Positions 9,629 through 18,165 of a DNA stretch of 33,140 nucleotides are shown in pieces. Position numbers and translations under genes: made by a program. Position 1 is the first letter of the stretch, and each line of letters begins with the position of its first letter. The notes under the pieces are model-generated. The model made no database searches, had not been told where the DNA came from, and saw only the letters and a program-made list of their open reading frames with translations. Source of the stretch: CAZUGA01 sp964619885 (lineage in GTDB: Bacteria; Pseudomonadota; Gammaproteobacteria; Methylococcales; UBA1147); the NCBI GenBank assembly GCA_964619885.1, contig CAZUGA010000047.1:1-33140 (forward strand), in the 5' to 3' direction.

Positions 9629-11302
9629 ATGTCGAACAGCGAATGCCAACCCCCGTCTAATTTTATTCGTCAAATTGTTGAACGTGACTTAGGACAGCAA
9701 AAAAATGGCGATAAAGTCGCAACCCGGTTCCCCCCCGAACCCAATGGGTATTTGCATATCGGCCACGCTAAATCGATCTGCCTCAATTTCGGTATAGCCG
9801 CTGAATACAACGGTAGCTGCAATCTTCGTTTTGATGACACCAATCCGGAAAAAGAAAGCATCGAATATATGGACGCGATCAAACGCGATGTTGAGTGGCT
9901 TGGTTTTGAATGGGATTCACTCCACCACGCCTCGGACTATTTTGAATCGCTTTATGATTTTGCCGTGAAATTAATAGAAAACGGGCACGCCTACGTAGAC
10001 AGCTTAAACGCGGATCAAATCCGCGAATACCGGGGCACTTTGACCGAACCTGGGCGGGAAAGCCCCGATCGCCATCGTTCCGTAGAAAAAAATCTATTCC
10101 TCTTCCAGCGCATGCGAGATGGTGAATTTGCGGATGGTTCCTACGTGTTACGCGCCAAAATCGATATGGCCGCGTCTAACATGAATATGCGCGACCCAAC
10201 GTTGTACCGAATCCGCCGGGCGCACCATCAACGTACCGGCGATCAGTGGTGCTTGTACCCGATGTACGATTATACCCACTGCATTTCTGACGCACTGGAG
10301 GGAATTACTCATTCATTGTGCACCCTGGAATTCGAAGACCACAGACCACTGTACAATTGGATTCTGGATCATGTGGACTCCGAATGCCGTCCTCAGCAAA
10401 TCGAATTCGCACGGTTGTCGCTGGAATTTACGGTAATGAGTAAACGTAAGCTAAACCAACTGGTAGAGGAAGGTCACGTTAACGGTTGGGACGACCCACG
10501 CATGCCCACGCTAGCCGGATTGCGACGTGCAGGGTTTACCCCGCTATCGATTCGTAATTTTTGCGAGCGTATCGGCATCACCAAAAAAGATGCGTGGATT
10601 GAAATGGGTGTATTGGAAAATAGTATCCGCGAAGATCTTAACGAAAACGCCCCCAGAGCGATGGCCGTGCTAAACCCATTACGGGTAGTATTGGAAAATT
10701 ATCCGGATGACAAAACTGAACATCTTGAAGTATCGAATCACCCACAAAAACCAGAAATGGGAGTCCGCTCAATCCCATTTGCCAGAACGATATTGATCGA
10801 GCAGGAAGACTTCGCCGAAATTCCTCCCGCCAAATTCAAACGCCTAATCATTGGGGGCGAGGTACGATTACGTAATGCTTATGTGATTAAATGTCGTGAA
10901 GTGATCAAAGATGATTACGGAAATCTGGTAGAACTCCGCTGCACCTATGATGTGGATACTTTGGGTAAAAAACCCGAAGGCCGTAAGGTTAAAGGCGTCA
11001 TTCATTGGGTCTCGGAGAATGATTCGCTGCCAACGAAAATCCGATTATACGACCGTTTGTTCAATATCCCACGCCCGGACGCAGAGCCTGATTTTAGGAT
11101 CGCGCTTAACCCCGATTCTCTCGTTACCTTAGACAAAGCAAGGGTTGAACCCAGCCTATCCCGCGCAGCCCCGGGGAGCCATTTTCAATTTGAGAGATGC
11201 GGCTATTTTTGTCTGGATAGCGAAGACAGTTCAGATGAGTTGCCGGTATTCAATCGAACCGTCACCCTGAGGGATACCTGGGCCAAAATTGATAAAAAAT
11301 AA
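9629..11302 (+). CDS. glnS: Glutaminyl-tRNA synthetase
   Basis: A 557-residue class I aminoacyl-tRNA synthetase that charges tRNA-Gln with glutamine. Residues seen: the HIGH motif in 'PEPNGYLHIGH' (HIGH 43-46), the 'RFDDTNPEKE' block of the catalytic core, and the KMSKS-type loop 'VMSKR' at 269-273. The C-terminal two-thirds holds the beta-barrel anticodon-binding domains. Length agrees with E. coli GlnS (554), and the 'NMNMRDP' and 'YPMYDY' motifs separate it from GltX. The ATG at 9629 is chosen because an upstream TTG would add 24 unrelated residues; AAGG lies about 12 bases before it. It reads away from the smc operon. A true GlnS suggests direct Gln-tRNA charging rather than the GatCAB route. 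Transcription must start in the unusually long upstream region. Confidence 0.96.
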   Translation: MSNSECQPPSNFIRQIVERDLGQQKNGDKVATRFPPEPNGYLHIGHAKSICLNFGIAAEYNGSCNLRFDDTNPEKESIEYMDAIKRDVEWLGFEWDSLHHASDYFESLYDFAVKLIENGHAYVDSLNADQIREYRGTLTEPGRESPDRHRSVEKNLFLFQRMRDGEFADGSYVLRAKIDMAASNMNMRDPTLYRIRRAHHQRTGDQWCLYPMYDYTHCISDALEGITHSLCTLEFEDHRPLYNWILDHVDSECRPQQIEFARLSLEFTVMSKRKLNQLVEEGHVNGWDDPRMPTLAGLRRAGFTPLSIRNFCERIGITKKDAWIEMGVLENSIREDLNENAPRAMAVLNPLRVVLENYPDDKTEHLEVSNHPQKPEMGVRSIPFARTILIEQEDFAEIPPAKFKRLIIGGEVRLRNAYVIKCREVIKDDYGNLVELRCTYDVDTLGKKPEGRKVKGVIHWVSENDSLPTKIRLYDRLFNIPRPDAEPDFRIALNPDSLVTLDKARVEPSLSRAAPGSHFQFERCGYFCLDSEDSSDELPVFNRTVTLRDTWAKIDKK

Positions 11303-11422
11303 TCGTTGCCAACACTATCTTAGGATTAGTCAATGAGGCACGCAAAAACCTAATAACCGAAGTAGATAAAACTTTTGTGCTCTAAACCGATTCTAATTCG
11401 GTATGCAAAGCATCAAAATCCA

Positions 11423-12310
11423 ATGGAAAACTTAACCACTCTGGGCGTCGCCAGTAGTTTGGGTTGCCCACGAACCGAACCGGCACAAGGACCATCGGCC
11501 GTGCGATCATCGTTGATGTTTCGTGAACGCCTGGCCCATCACGCGATCAGACTGGAATGGGACAAAATAATTTCAACGGATGCCGCGCACGGCAACTTAC
11601 AGGCAATTGCTAACATCGGTAGGCAGATATCTAGATGGACTGGGGATTTGCTTACCCAACGCCGATCATTTTTGACGATTGGCGGTGATCATTGCTGCGC
11701 GATGGGTACCTGGAGCGGCGCCGCTTCCGGGCTGGATACAGGCCAATCTTTCGGTTTGATTTGGATAGATGCGCATTTGGACCTGCATAATTTTGTAAGT
11801 TCGCCATCGGGTAATATCCATGGAATGCCGCTCGCCGCATTGTTGGGACATAGCGACCGTCAATTAAAACAAATCTATGGCGATGGGCCAATACTCGACG
11901 CCAGCAATATCTCAATCGTCGGTGCACGCTCGTACGAGATTGAAGAACTGCAATTGTTAACCGAATTAACATTAACCTGCTACCACGGGCAGTCTATTGC
12001 CAATCACGGTGGATTGACCCAGGTATTGGCTGAAGCGAGCAATAAATTGCAGAAAACAACTGACCGTTTTGGCATAAGCATCGACCTGGATGCTGTCGAC
12101 CCCATCGACGCGCCAGCCGTGTCAACACCGGAACCGTCCGGCATCCGCGGAAGTGAATTGGTCGAGGCATTGCATCAATTCAACGGTAATCAACAACTGG
12201 CCGGGATAGAAATTGCCGAATTTGCGCCTGGATTGGACAAACAACACAAAACCCTCAAACTGATTGGCGATATAATTGCGGCCGTGTATGCGCCGACGAT
12301 AATTGGCTGA
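11423..12310 (+). CDS. Arginase family protein
   Basis: A 295-residue ureohydrolase predicted to split arginine into ornithine and urea with a binuclear manganese centre. All metal-binding motifs are visible: GGDH ending at His90, DAHLD at 116-120 and SIDLDAVDP at 219-227, followed by a Glu-containing segment 'IEIAEFAPGLD'. The N-terminal 'SLGCPRTEPAQGPSAVR' resembles the substrate-entry region of true arginases (related to the RocF type) more than agmatinases. The ATG at 11423 is used because a TTG 48 bases upstream lacks support. Its 3' end overlaps the convergent ornithine cyclodeaminase gene by 56 bp. Together the two enzymes would turn arginine into proline via ornithine. Agmatinase or formimidoglutamase activity cannot be fully excluded. 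Confidence 0.86.
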   Translation: MENLTTLGVASSLGCPRTEPAQGPSAVRSSLMFRERLAHHAIRLEWDKIISTDAAHGNLQAIANIGRQISRWTGDLLTQRRSFLTIGGDHCCAMGTWSGAASGLDTGQSFGLIWIDAHLDLHNFVSSPSGNIHGMPLAALLGHSDRQLKQIYGDGPILDASNISIVGARSYEIEELQLLTELTLTCYHGQSIANHGGLTQVLAEASNKLQKTTDRFGISIDLDAVDPIDAPAVSTPEPSGIRGSELVEALHQFNGNQQLAGIEIAEFAPGLDKQHKTLKLIGDIIAAVYAPTIIG

Positions 12311-13304
12311 ACAAGTCTTTAGGATTATCCATATTGGGAATCACATCAACCTCCTTAGCTATATTCATTTGCGCCGCCAAATCATAAATCAACTTTAATA
12401 TTGAAAAATCCTCCACTGCTACACCAACCGAATCAAATAAAGTGATTTCATCTGGGTCGACGCGCCCGCACTTTTGCCCGCAGATAATCTCCCACAATTC
12501 AGCGTGGATCGTGACCTTAGAGAGGTTCTGTATTTCGCCCTCAAATTGGGTTTGATCCAGATACTCTACGACTATTTTTGACCGCTCCAATAGAGCCGGA
12601 TCTAGTTCAGTTTTACCTGGACAATCACCGCCCATTGCGTGGATATGCACACCGTCAGTAATTTGACCTTCGCTAAACAAATGGGTCTGGCGCTTATCCG
12701 CTGTTGCGGTAACAACAACATCGGCTGTTTTGATAGCATCCGCTATATTTTGAGTCGGTACCAGTATTGATTTTCGGTCAGCCATATTATGCAAAAATTT
12801 GCACAGAGCGGCCGGATCTATGTCAAAACACCTCAGCTCCTCGATAGTCATTACAGTACTCAACGCGTAGACCAGAAATTCAGCTTGTGCGCCGGTCCCA
12901 ATCAATGCGAGTTTAGTACTATTGCGCCGGGCCAAATATTTTAGGCCCAATGCCGCGGTAGCTGCGGTTCTGATCGCGGTCAATATCGTCATTTCGCTTA
13001 TCATCAACGGGTAGCCGGTCACCATATCGCTAAGCACACCCAATGCAACGACACTTGATTTTCCGAGCTCTGGGTTACCCGGGTGACCATTAACGTATTT
13101 GAAGCTGTAGTATTGCTGATCGCTACAAGGCATCAGCTCTATCACACCCTTTGAAAAGTGCGACGCGTGACGCGGTGATTTTTTAAATTCCGGCCAACGG
13201 GCAAAGTCGAATTCCAATTGCTCCAAGACGAGATTATTGAATGATTCTAGACCACCGGTAGACTCGATAATACGACAAACATCTTGGCAATCGAGCAGCT
13301 GCAT
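12255..13304 (-). CDS. Ornithine cyclodeaminase
   Basis: A 349-residue NAD+-dependent enzyme of the ornithine cyclodeaminase/mu-crystallin family, predicted to convert ornithine directly to proline and ammonia. Residues match the Pseudomonas putida enzyme layout: Lys69 in 'YSFKYVNG', Arg112 in 'TAIRTAA', a Rossmann dinucleotide loop 'GTGAQ' at 136-140, and the catalytic Asp227 in 'MGGDCPGKTELD'. That last motif favours true ornithine cyclodeaminase over alanine dehydrogenase or lysine cyclodeaminase relatives. A strong AAGGAG lies about 9 bases before the ATG at 13304. It converges on arginase with a 56 bp tail overlap, which suggests the two genes evolved side by side and may affect each other by antisense transcription. 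Confidence 0.87.
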   Translation of the reverse strand: MQLLDCQDVCRIIESTGGLESFNNLVLEQLEFDFARWPEFKKSPRHASHFSKGVIELMPCSDQQYYSFKYVNGHPGNPELGKSSVVALGVLSDMVTGYPLMISEMTILTAIRTAATAALGLKYLARRNSTKLALIGTGAQAEFLVYALSTVMTIEELRCFDIDPAALCKFLHNMADRKSILVPTQNIADAIKTADVVVTATADKRQTHLFSEGQITDGVHIHAMGGDCPGKTELDPALLERSKIVVEYLDQTQFEGEIQNLSKVTIHAELWEIICGQKCGRVDPDEITLFDSVGVAVEDFSILKLIYDLAAQMNIAKEVDVIPNMDNPKDLFSQLSSAHTRPQLYRQSV

Positions 13305-13712
13305 TAGACTTTACTCCTTAACCAATTTGCACGTAGACAATTACATTTTCAAATAAATGTGTAATTTCGCTCAAAGAAGCTCAATTAAAAGCATTGATTT
13401 TGGGCTTAGCGACCGAAATTAATCCATTAATTGGTATCATAAACACCCAACAACGCTAAAATTAATCTCAATCAATTTGACTACTATCTATTCAATGGAG
13501 TTCATCGAGTATCAATATTTGTTACTGTCTTCACTGTCGATCCAGCATATTTGCGCAAACAATGGCTTGGCGAACCAATAGAAACTGAATGAATAAATTA
13601 GCGAGATTCACCCTGTCTAAAAGGGCAATGGATGGGGCGTTTAAATACCCGCACCTTAGAATACCTCTTCCCAAATTGCTGGGATAAACCAAGTAACCTT
13701 AAGGAATCAACC
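13305..13712. other. Intergenic region upstream of ornithine cyclodeaminase and the lipoprotein
   Basis: About 400 bp of AT-rich sequence between divergent genes with no recognisable ORF. An inverted repeat with arms AATTACA (13339-13345) and TGTAATT (13360-13366) lies shortly upstream of the ornithine cyclodeaminase start and could be a regulator site; this is inference from symmetry only. AAGGA at 13701 is the likely ribosome binding site of the lipoprotein gene. Confidence 0.4.
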
Positions 13713-14237
13713 ATGCCGAAAAATGTTGTTTTAATACTCGTAATTTTGCTGATTGCCGCATTAGTTCTACCCGGTTGTATCGTACAAACACCTAATAAAT
13801 ATGCTGGAACCAGCAAAAATGTAACGATCAACGAAAAAGACCGTAGACAATTTAAAGTACTCGCAAACAAAGCCTGGCAAAAACCAGGAATTTATCTGGT
13901 ACCAGGCGCAAAAGTATCGATCCGCGCAAATGGAAAATGGAGTCCTTGGCCTGAGATTGGAATGTCTTGTGGAGCCGAAGGGGATTCAACCGCGTCGATT
14001 GCCGGGGAAGTCGCCTGGATCCCGTTGTGTGCTTTGATGGCGAGATTGGGAAATAGCGGGCGACCATTTCTTGTAGGCCCGGTCATGGAATTTACCGCAG
14101 AAGAGACAGGACATTTATTTTTTGCGATGAACGACCCATTTAATTTCTTACACAATAATACCGGAGCATTACTGGTTTCGGTAACAATCGAATACCCTGA
14201 ATCACCTGCCTCAACGACAAATGATCCGGCTCAATAA
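13713..14237 (+). CDS. Lipoprotein with PA-IL/LecA-like domain
   Basis: A 174-residue predicted lipoprotein. A hydrophobic signal ends in the lipobox L19-P20-G21-C22, so Cys22 should be lipidated. Residues about 45-160 resemble the PA-IL (LecA) galactophilic lectin of Pseudomonas aeruginosa. Shared points are 'FKVLAN' and 'PGAKVSIRANGKW' at the start, 'CALMARLGNSG' in the middle, and a final 'ND...NNTG' block that matches the calcium/sugar site (D141, N148 and N149, like LecA D100, N107 and N108). The likely role is calcium-dependent carbohydrate binding at the envelope; the sugar is unknown. The ATG at 13713 has AAGGA upstream. The gene stands alone and ends at a shared terminator. The similarity is judged by eye, so sugar binding remains inference. 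Confidence 0.72.
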   Translation: MPKNVVLILVILLIAALVLPGCIVQTPNKYAGTSKNVTINEKDRRQFKVLANKAWQKPGIYLVPGAKVSIRANGKWSPWPEIGMSCGAEGDSTASIAGEVAWIPLCALMARLGNSGRPFLVGPVMEFTAEETGHLFFAMNDPFNFLHNNTGALLVSVTIEYPESPASTTNDPAQ

Positions 14238-14315
14238 TTTACCCGATAGCTGGAATAACGAAACGAAATAACTTAAATAGATTCGACGTTTTTATTGGTT
14301 GACTATAATTTTAAT

Positions 14316-14361
14316 TTGCACGGAGTCACAAAATTAAATGACCCCGTGCAACATCTTTTTT
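14316..14361. terminator. Bidirectional rho-independent terminator
   Basis: A 13-bp stem with one G-U-type mismatch (TTGCACGGAGTCA against TGACCCCGTGCAA) around a 10-base AT-rich loop. A T run follows on plus and an AT-rich tract on minus. It sits between the convergent lipoprotein gene and the DUF533 gene and can serve both. Confidence 0.82.
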
Positions 14362-14367
14362 CGCGAC

Positions 14368-15057
14368 TTAGGTGTTTTGCATTTTACGTTCTAGTTCCGC
14401 GACCAAAGTTGGTTTGAGCCCTAATCGCTGAGCGAGATCGTGCAAATATGCCTTTTCCTGTGCGTTCTGCTCTCCCATAAGTAGACAGGAGACCAAATAT
14501 ATTTCAGCGGCCGTGGTAGGCGAATCGGCACCCGCGGCAACGTCAGCGGCGTTCAACGGTTTAGCAAGCTCGGCTTTGATGAACTCAGACGATTCACCAT
14601 CCAATTCCAGTTCAGCTATTTTCCCTTGAATATTGCTCAACTCTTCGTCATCAATATGCCCATCGGCTTTTGCGGCGGCGATAATCGCCCGCATTAAGAT
14701 TTGGCTTCGACCTTCTGCGTCGGTCTCCTCTAATTGATCTATCGACGAGCCCTGCTCCACAGCTTTGGTTGAATGAACACCCTGCCAATTTTGAAAACTT
14801 TTATAGGCTAATCCTCCTAACGCCGCCAAACTGCCAAGCTTTAATGCCGATCCAGTCAAGCGTCTACCCGCACCGGTGCCTAATAATACCGCCAGGACAC
14901 CAGCGCCTAGAGCACCCTTCCCCATAGACTCTAACGCGGCCTGACGTTCGCCATCATCCTGCGGAATGCCTGCCTTGTCTTCAACCCATTGCTGTCCTTG
15001 TTCAGCCAATGATTGGCCAGTTTCCAGTAATTCTTGTAATAATTTACTCGTATCCAT
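14368..15057 (-). CDS. DUF533 (YebE-like, TerB-fold) protein
   Basis: A 229-residue protein of the DUF533 family, to which E. coli YebE belongs. The N-terminal part is polar and Gln-rich. Next comes a Gly/Ala/Leu-rich hydrophobic stretch (about 45-85), probably membrane-inserted or -associated. The C-terminal half (about 105-229) is a helical TerB-like domain with 'AIIAAAKADGHIDDEE', the acidic loop typical of TerB folds. The biochemical role of the family is unknown; YebE is linked to envelope stress in enterobacteria. A GAGAGG lies a few bases before the ATG at 15057. It is a single gene that ends at the shared terminator with the convergent lipoprotein gene. Confidence 0.83.
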   Translation of the reverse strand: MDTSKLLQELLETGQSLAEQGQQWVEDKAGIPQDDGERQAALESMGKGALGAGVLAVLLGTGAGRRLTGSALKLGSLAALGGLAYKSFQNWQGVHSTKAVEQGSSIDQLEETDAEGRSQILMRAIIAAAKADGHIDDEELSNIQGKIAELELDGESSEFIKAELAKPLNAADVAAGADSPTTAAEIYLVSCLLMGEQNAQEKAYLHDLAQRLGLKPTLVAELERKMQNT

Positions 15058-15836
15058 TGTCAGCCTCTCTGTATTTTATGAATGTTATTTTCGCTGTTGT
15101 TAATATCCCGTAATCGCAAAACTTTGGAGCTTCCGTCCCATCCCGCCTTATATTACTCAAGTGATATCGGCGAAGCGCGATTCTCTATTCCATTGCCGCA
15201 CCATTCAAGTTTACCGCCGTTGCAATGGCGCCCAAGGTTAAACAATGCAAATTCTATGGAATGCTATCGGCATTTTAGAGTGTGGATATAATAAGCTTTC
15301 GTTGCCTAAGCTATTTGAATTGACAATAACTTAGTACGGACTTTTGATTGAAACCAGAATTTATTGGGGTTGCAATATGAAATAGAAAAAGACACCCAAT
15401 ATCATGAACATTACTAATATTTGAATATACTTATAGTATCTTGGATCCATTGTGTTTACCTTTATTCTTTATACCCAATTGGCTAAATAAATAGGGTAAT
15501 GATCTAATCGGAATCCGGATTGACAGATTAATCCCAATAGCTTGGGCCATCCGAGGCACGCACCTATACCCTTGTGGTTTATACCGCTATACAAGGCTGC
15601 TTTTCAATCTACGAAACGCACCCCTATGGCTTTGAAGATCAGCGATCCAATTTTGCTCGGGAACTATCTCGATTCCATCGGAATTAACGATCAGCAATTT
15701 CTCACTTCTATCGATATGTGCGATTTTTCGCGTAGCCTTGAAAGGTTATCCTATATTAATCAATAGGGTTACACAAACTGCTGACTGAAACGAACTCTGA
15801 ATGCTGAGTCGTCCTCTTCCCCTACAGAATTAGATT
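15058..15836. other. Intergenic region with one small ORF
   Basis: About 780 bp between the DUF533 gene and the RibD-like gene. The only supported item is the 29-codon membrane ORF at 15361-15450 (minus). A 46-codon plus-strand frame at 15626-15766 lacks a ribosome binding site and a recognisable family. No RNA gene or repeat was recognised. Confidence 0.4.
15361..15450 (-). CDS. Putative 29-residue single-pass membrane protein
   Basis: A very short frame that encodes a Tyr/Lys-containing head of about 8 residues, a continuous hydrophobic helix (about 9-26, with Ile, Leu, Val, Met and Phe) and a short tail ending in Gln-Pro-Gln. An AAAGG sequence lies about 8 bases before the ATG at 15450. 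This is the normal layout of bacterial membrane microproteins. No family was recognised, and a frame this short can arise by chance in AT-rich DNA. The RBS and the clean hydrophobic block are the only support. Confidence 0.4.
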   Translation of the reverse strand: MDPRYYKYIQILVMFMILGVFFYFILQPQ

Positions 15837-16664
15837 CTACAGGGTGTCAAATTGGATAAACCATTGGCCAACGCCATTTTCAGAAACCTGATCGTAATAC
15901 AACGATTTCATCCGCAAATGCCCCTGCGTACCTAGTTCCGCGCCGGACAGCAAAGACCGAAAAGCTTTACCACCCATCAATTGATGCGTGATTGTTTGGT
16001 ATAAACGGGACAACTGCCCATCCCGAAGCATCGTAGCCAACATTTCCGGGCCCGCGATTAAATAGAGCCGTCGATAACCCAACTGGCTCAAATTCGTCAC
16101 CAATGACACTCCTTCCACACGCTGTTGACTACCTGCGCGTAAAACTTTGTAACCTTTTTTCTCCCAATATTTTATCCGCGATGGATCAGCCTTCTCACCG
16201 GTCGCGATGATACAATCCTGTCCATGATCGGCGATTGACTGCGGCATATTAAAATCCAGGCTAGCACTAGCTATGACGATCGCTGGTTGCGGTTTCAAAC
16301 CTCGTTGGCGACGCCATTCGACAATATCCTCGCTTTGGTCACCGATTCCCACCTGTAAGATGTTCCCCAAACGACCTGCCGCTAATGCGCGCATATAACC
16401 TGCGTGGGTTATTAAGCAATCCGCTTGAGCGTGCAATTCCAAAAACAGACGAAAATCGTCTGCCGTGGTCATCGTTTTTGGTAAATAGCTTTCTCCAGTA
16501 GAGGTGTCTTCTAACGCGATTCGGCCATCCAAAGTCGTCAAAAAGTTTGCATATACAAATGGTTTTTCGAAACTTCCCAGCTCGTGGATACGATGTTCCA
16601 GGTACAAACCGCGCAGTGAAACCACCTCTAACGGTGGTGGGTACAATCGTTGCAGTTTTTTCAT
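15837..16664 (-). CDS. RibD C-terminal/DHFR-fold reductase
   Basis: A 275-residue protein resembling the reductase half of RibD (RibD_C, dihydrofolate-reductase fold). It has 'PFVYANFLTTLDGRIAL' near residues 35-51 (substrate and NADPH region), a central Rossmann-like part, and 'LYLIAGPEMLATML' near 215 matching the glycine-rich NADPH loop. The zinc deaminase domain of RibD is absent. RibD_C-only proteins reduce pterin- or flavin-type precursors with NADPH. Here it stands divergent to two methylene-H4MPT dehydrogenases, so a role in tetrahydromethanopterin or related pterin synthesis is plausible, but this is inferred from context. AGGA lies about 9 bases before the ATG at 16664. It could instead serve riboflavin synthesis with a separate deaminase. 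Confidence 0.75.
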   Translation of the reverse strand: MKKLQRLYPPPLEVVSLRGLYLEHRIHELGSFEKPFVYANFLTTLDGRIALEDTSTGESYLPKTMTTADDFRLFLELHAQADCLITHAGYMRALAAGRLGNILQVGIGDQSEDIVEWRRQRGLKPQPAIVIASASLDFNMPQSIADHGQDCIIATGEKADPSRIKYWEKKGYKVLRAGSQQRVEGVSLVTNLSQLGYRRLYLIAGPEMLATMLRDGQLSRLYQTITHQLMGGKAFRSLLSGAELGTQGHLRMKSLYYDQVSENGVGQWFIQFDTL

Positions 16665-16725
16665 TGATGCATCCTGCTAATCATGGAATAGGTTATTTTA
16701 TAGTTGTTTTTCAGCGTCAAGGGTC

Positions 16726-16753
16726 TTGTAACGTGATCTCGATGCTTTATACT
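16726..16753 (+). promoter_or_regulatory. Candidate sigma-70 promoter for the first mtdB
   Basis: TTGTAA (16726-16731), a 16-base spacer and TATACT (16748-16753, 5 of 6 matches to the -10). It points at the first mtdB-like gene and would leave a leader of roughly 195 bases. Assigned by motif only. Confidence 0.4.
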
Positions 16754-16956
16754 CTCGCCGTAAATGCTGTCTGGCTACACGAATTTACCGCTGTATGGGC
16801 TCGACATGCGATACTTAATTCCCAAGAATCAGTAGTTTCGAACATCTCATTTCAGTTATTTAGACGTAACGCTTTAGCAAGGAAATAGGGCTGTAAGTTG
16901 CGTCGTTAAAACCTTTTTACTATATTACTTTCACAAAAAATACCTAGGATATTATC

Positions 16957-17862
16957 ATGGAAAAACAATATATTTTGCACATGTTTACAACGGCTAAAAA
17001 TCTCAGTCCATTTGATGTAAACATGGCATTGGACGCGGGTTGGACCGCGGCAATCCCTTATATCAATGTGGAGCAGGATGAGGTCGTAGGACTAGTCCAA
17101 GACGCAATCTTTTCCAGAGGCCCGTCTGGGGTTAAACGTACCGGTATATTCATAGGGGGCCGCGATACGCACCAAGCTGTTTTTATGCTGAAATCTGCAA
17201 AAAACTCTATGGTACCTCCTTTTGAAGTTCCGGTATTCGCAGATCCAAGCGGTGCATTTACAACGGCCGCTGGGATGGTCGCCGCGGTCGAGCGCGAATT
17301 ATTGAAAACACACAACACTACACTTGAAGGTAAGAATGTGCTCGCGCTGGGAGGGACCGGTCCTGTAGGTCAAGCTGCGGCAGTAATCTCTGCGAAAGCC
17401 GGCGCAAACGTCAAGATCATTGGCCGTCAACTTGAAAAAGCCGAGCGAATTGCAGCGATGTGCAATACTGAGTTTGGCAACAATGAAACCAATATTGGCG
17501 CAGGTGCGGACGCGGACAAAACCGAACTCATTAAGACCGCAGATGTTGTCTATGCAACCGCAGCAGCGGGTATCGAGGTCTTAAATGCTGAATTGATCTC
17601 ATCGGCACCTCAACTGAAAGTTGCCGCCGACGTTAACGCGGTTCCACCGTCGGGAATAGCGGGACTGGACGCACACCACGACGGTGATCCAATTGACGGC
17701 TCCATAAGTGGTGCTGTAGGCATTGGAGCGTTAGCGATAGGTAATGTTAAATACCAAGCACAGAATCGACTGTTAAAAAGAATGATCGAGTCAGAAACCC
17801 CGGTATACTTGCATTTTGAGCATGCATTTGAAGTAGCTCGCCAATATATAAAGAGCTTGTGA
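16957..17862 (+). CDS. mtdB: Methylene-H4MPT dehydrogenase, paralog 1
   Basis: A 301-residue enzyme of the MtdA/MtdB family, which oxidises methylene-tetrahydromethanopterin to the methenyl form in bacterial formaldehyde oxidation. The family N-terminus is clear ('NLSPFDVNMALDAGW', 'GLVQDAIFSRGP', 'GIFIGGRD'), as is the pterin-side block 'MVPPFEVPVFADPSGAFTTAA'. The Rossmann loop GGTGPVG is at 132-138. The segment after beta-2 reads G156-R157-Q-L-E-K161, basic as in NADP-specific MtdA, so NADP+ may be preferred. A weak AGGA precedes the ATG at 16957. A close paralog follows 303 bp downstream in the same direction, and pntAB lies beyond. The family assignment is secure; cofactor preference is inferred. 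Confidence 0.9.
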   Translation: MEKQYILHMFTTAKNLSPFDVNMALDAGWTAAIPYINVEQDEVVGLVQDAIFSRGPSGVKRTGIFIGGRDTHQAVFMLKSAKNSMVPPFEVPVFADPSGAFTTAAGMVAAVERELLKTHNTTLEGKNVLALGGTGPVGQAAAVISAKAGANVKIIGRQLEKAERIAAMCNTEFGNNETNIGAGADADKTELIKTADVVYATAAAGIEVLNAELISSAPQLKVAADVNAVPPSGIAGLDAHHDGDPIDGSISGAVGIGALAIGNVKYQAQNRLLKRMIESETPVYLHFEHAFEVARQYIKSL

Positions 17863-18165
17863 TTTTTAACCGTCGGTAAAACTCTAATTCTTATCAATAC
17901 CAGCTCTACATCGGACTCATTAGATCTGAAAAGTCTATTTTTTTAAAATTTTAAAGAAATGGGGCTTTCGAGTATTGTGATGAATTTAACTCGGCCAGAC
18001 AGCATCTTAGGCAATACTGCAAGATATTAGGCTAGGTGGTTTGATCGGCCTAAACAGACTACATCCGCTAAATATATCTAGTCATGCGTGGTTTAGCGGC
18101 AATCTAAGAGACTTAACGAATTTTTGACTGAAACCCAATTAATCACTATTGCACGAGGATTTCTA
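17863..18165. other. Spacer between the two mtdB paralogs
   Basis: About 300 bp of AT-rich DNA without an ORF or clear terminator. The spacer is long enough for the second paralog to have its own promoter. A CGAGGA sits 9 bases before the downstream ATG. Confidence 0.4.

Noticed and set aside
15626..15766. 46-codon plus-strand ORF
   Set aside because: Start codon has no Shine-Dalgarno and composition is unremarkable; likely chance.
16547..16888. Plus-strand frame overlapping the start of the RibD-like gene
   Set aside because: Runs antisense through a well-supported gene and its promoter region; no family.
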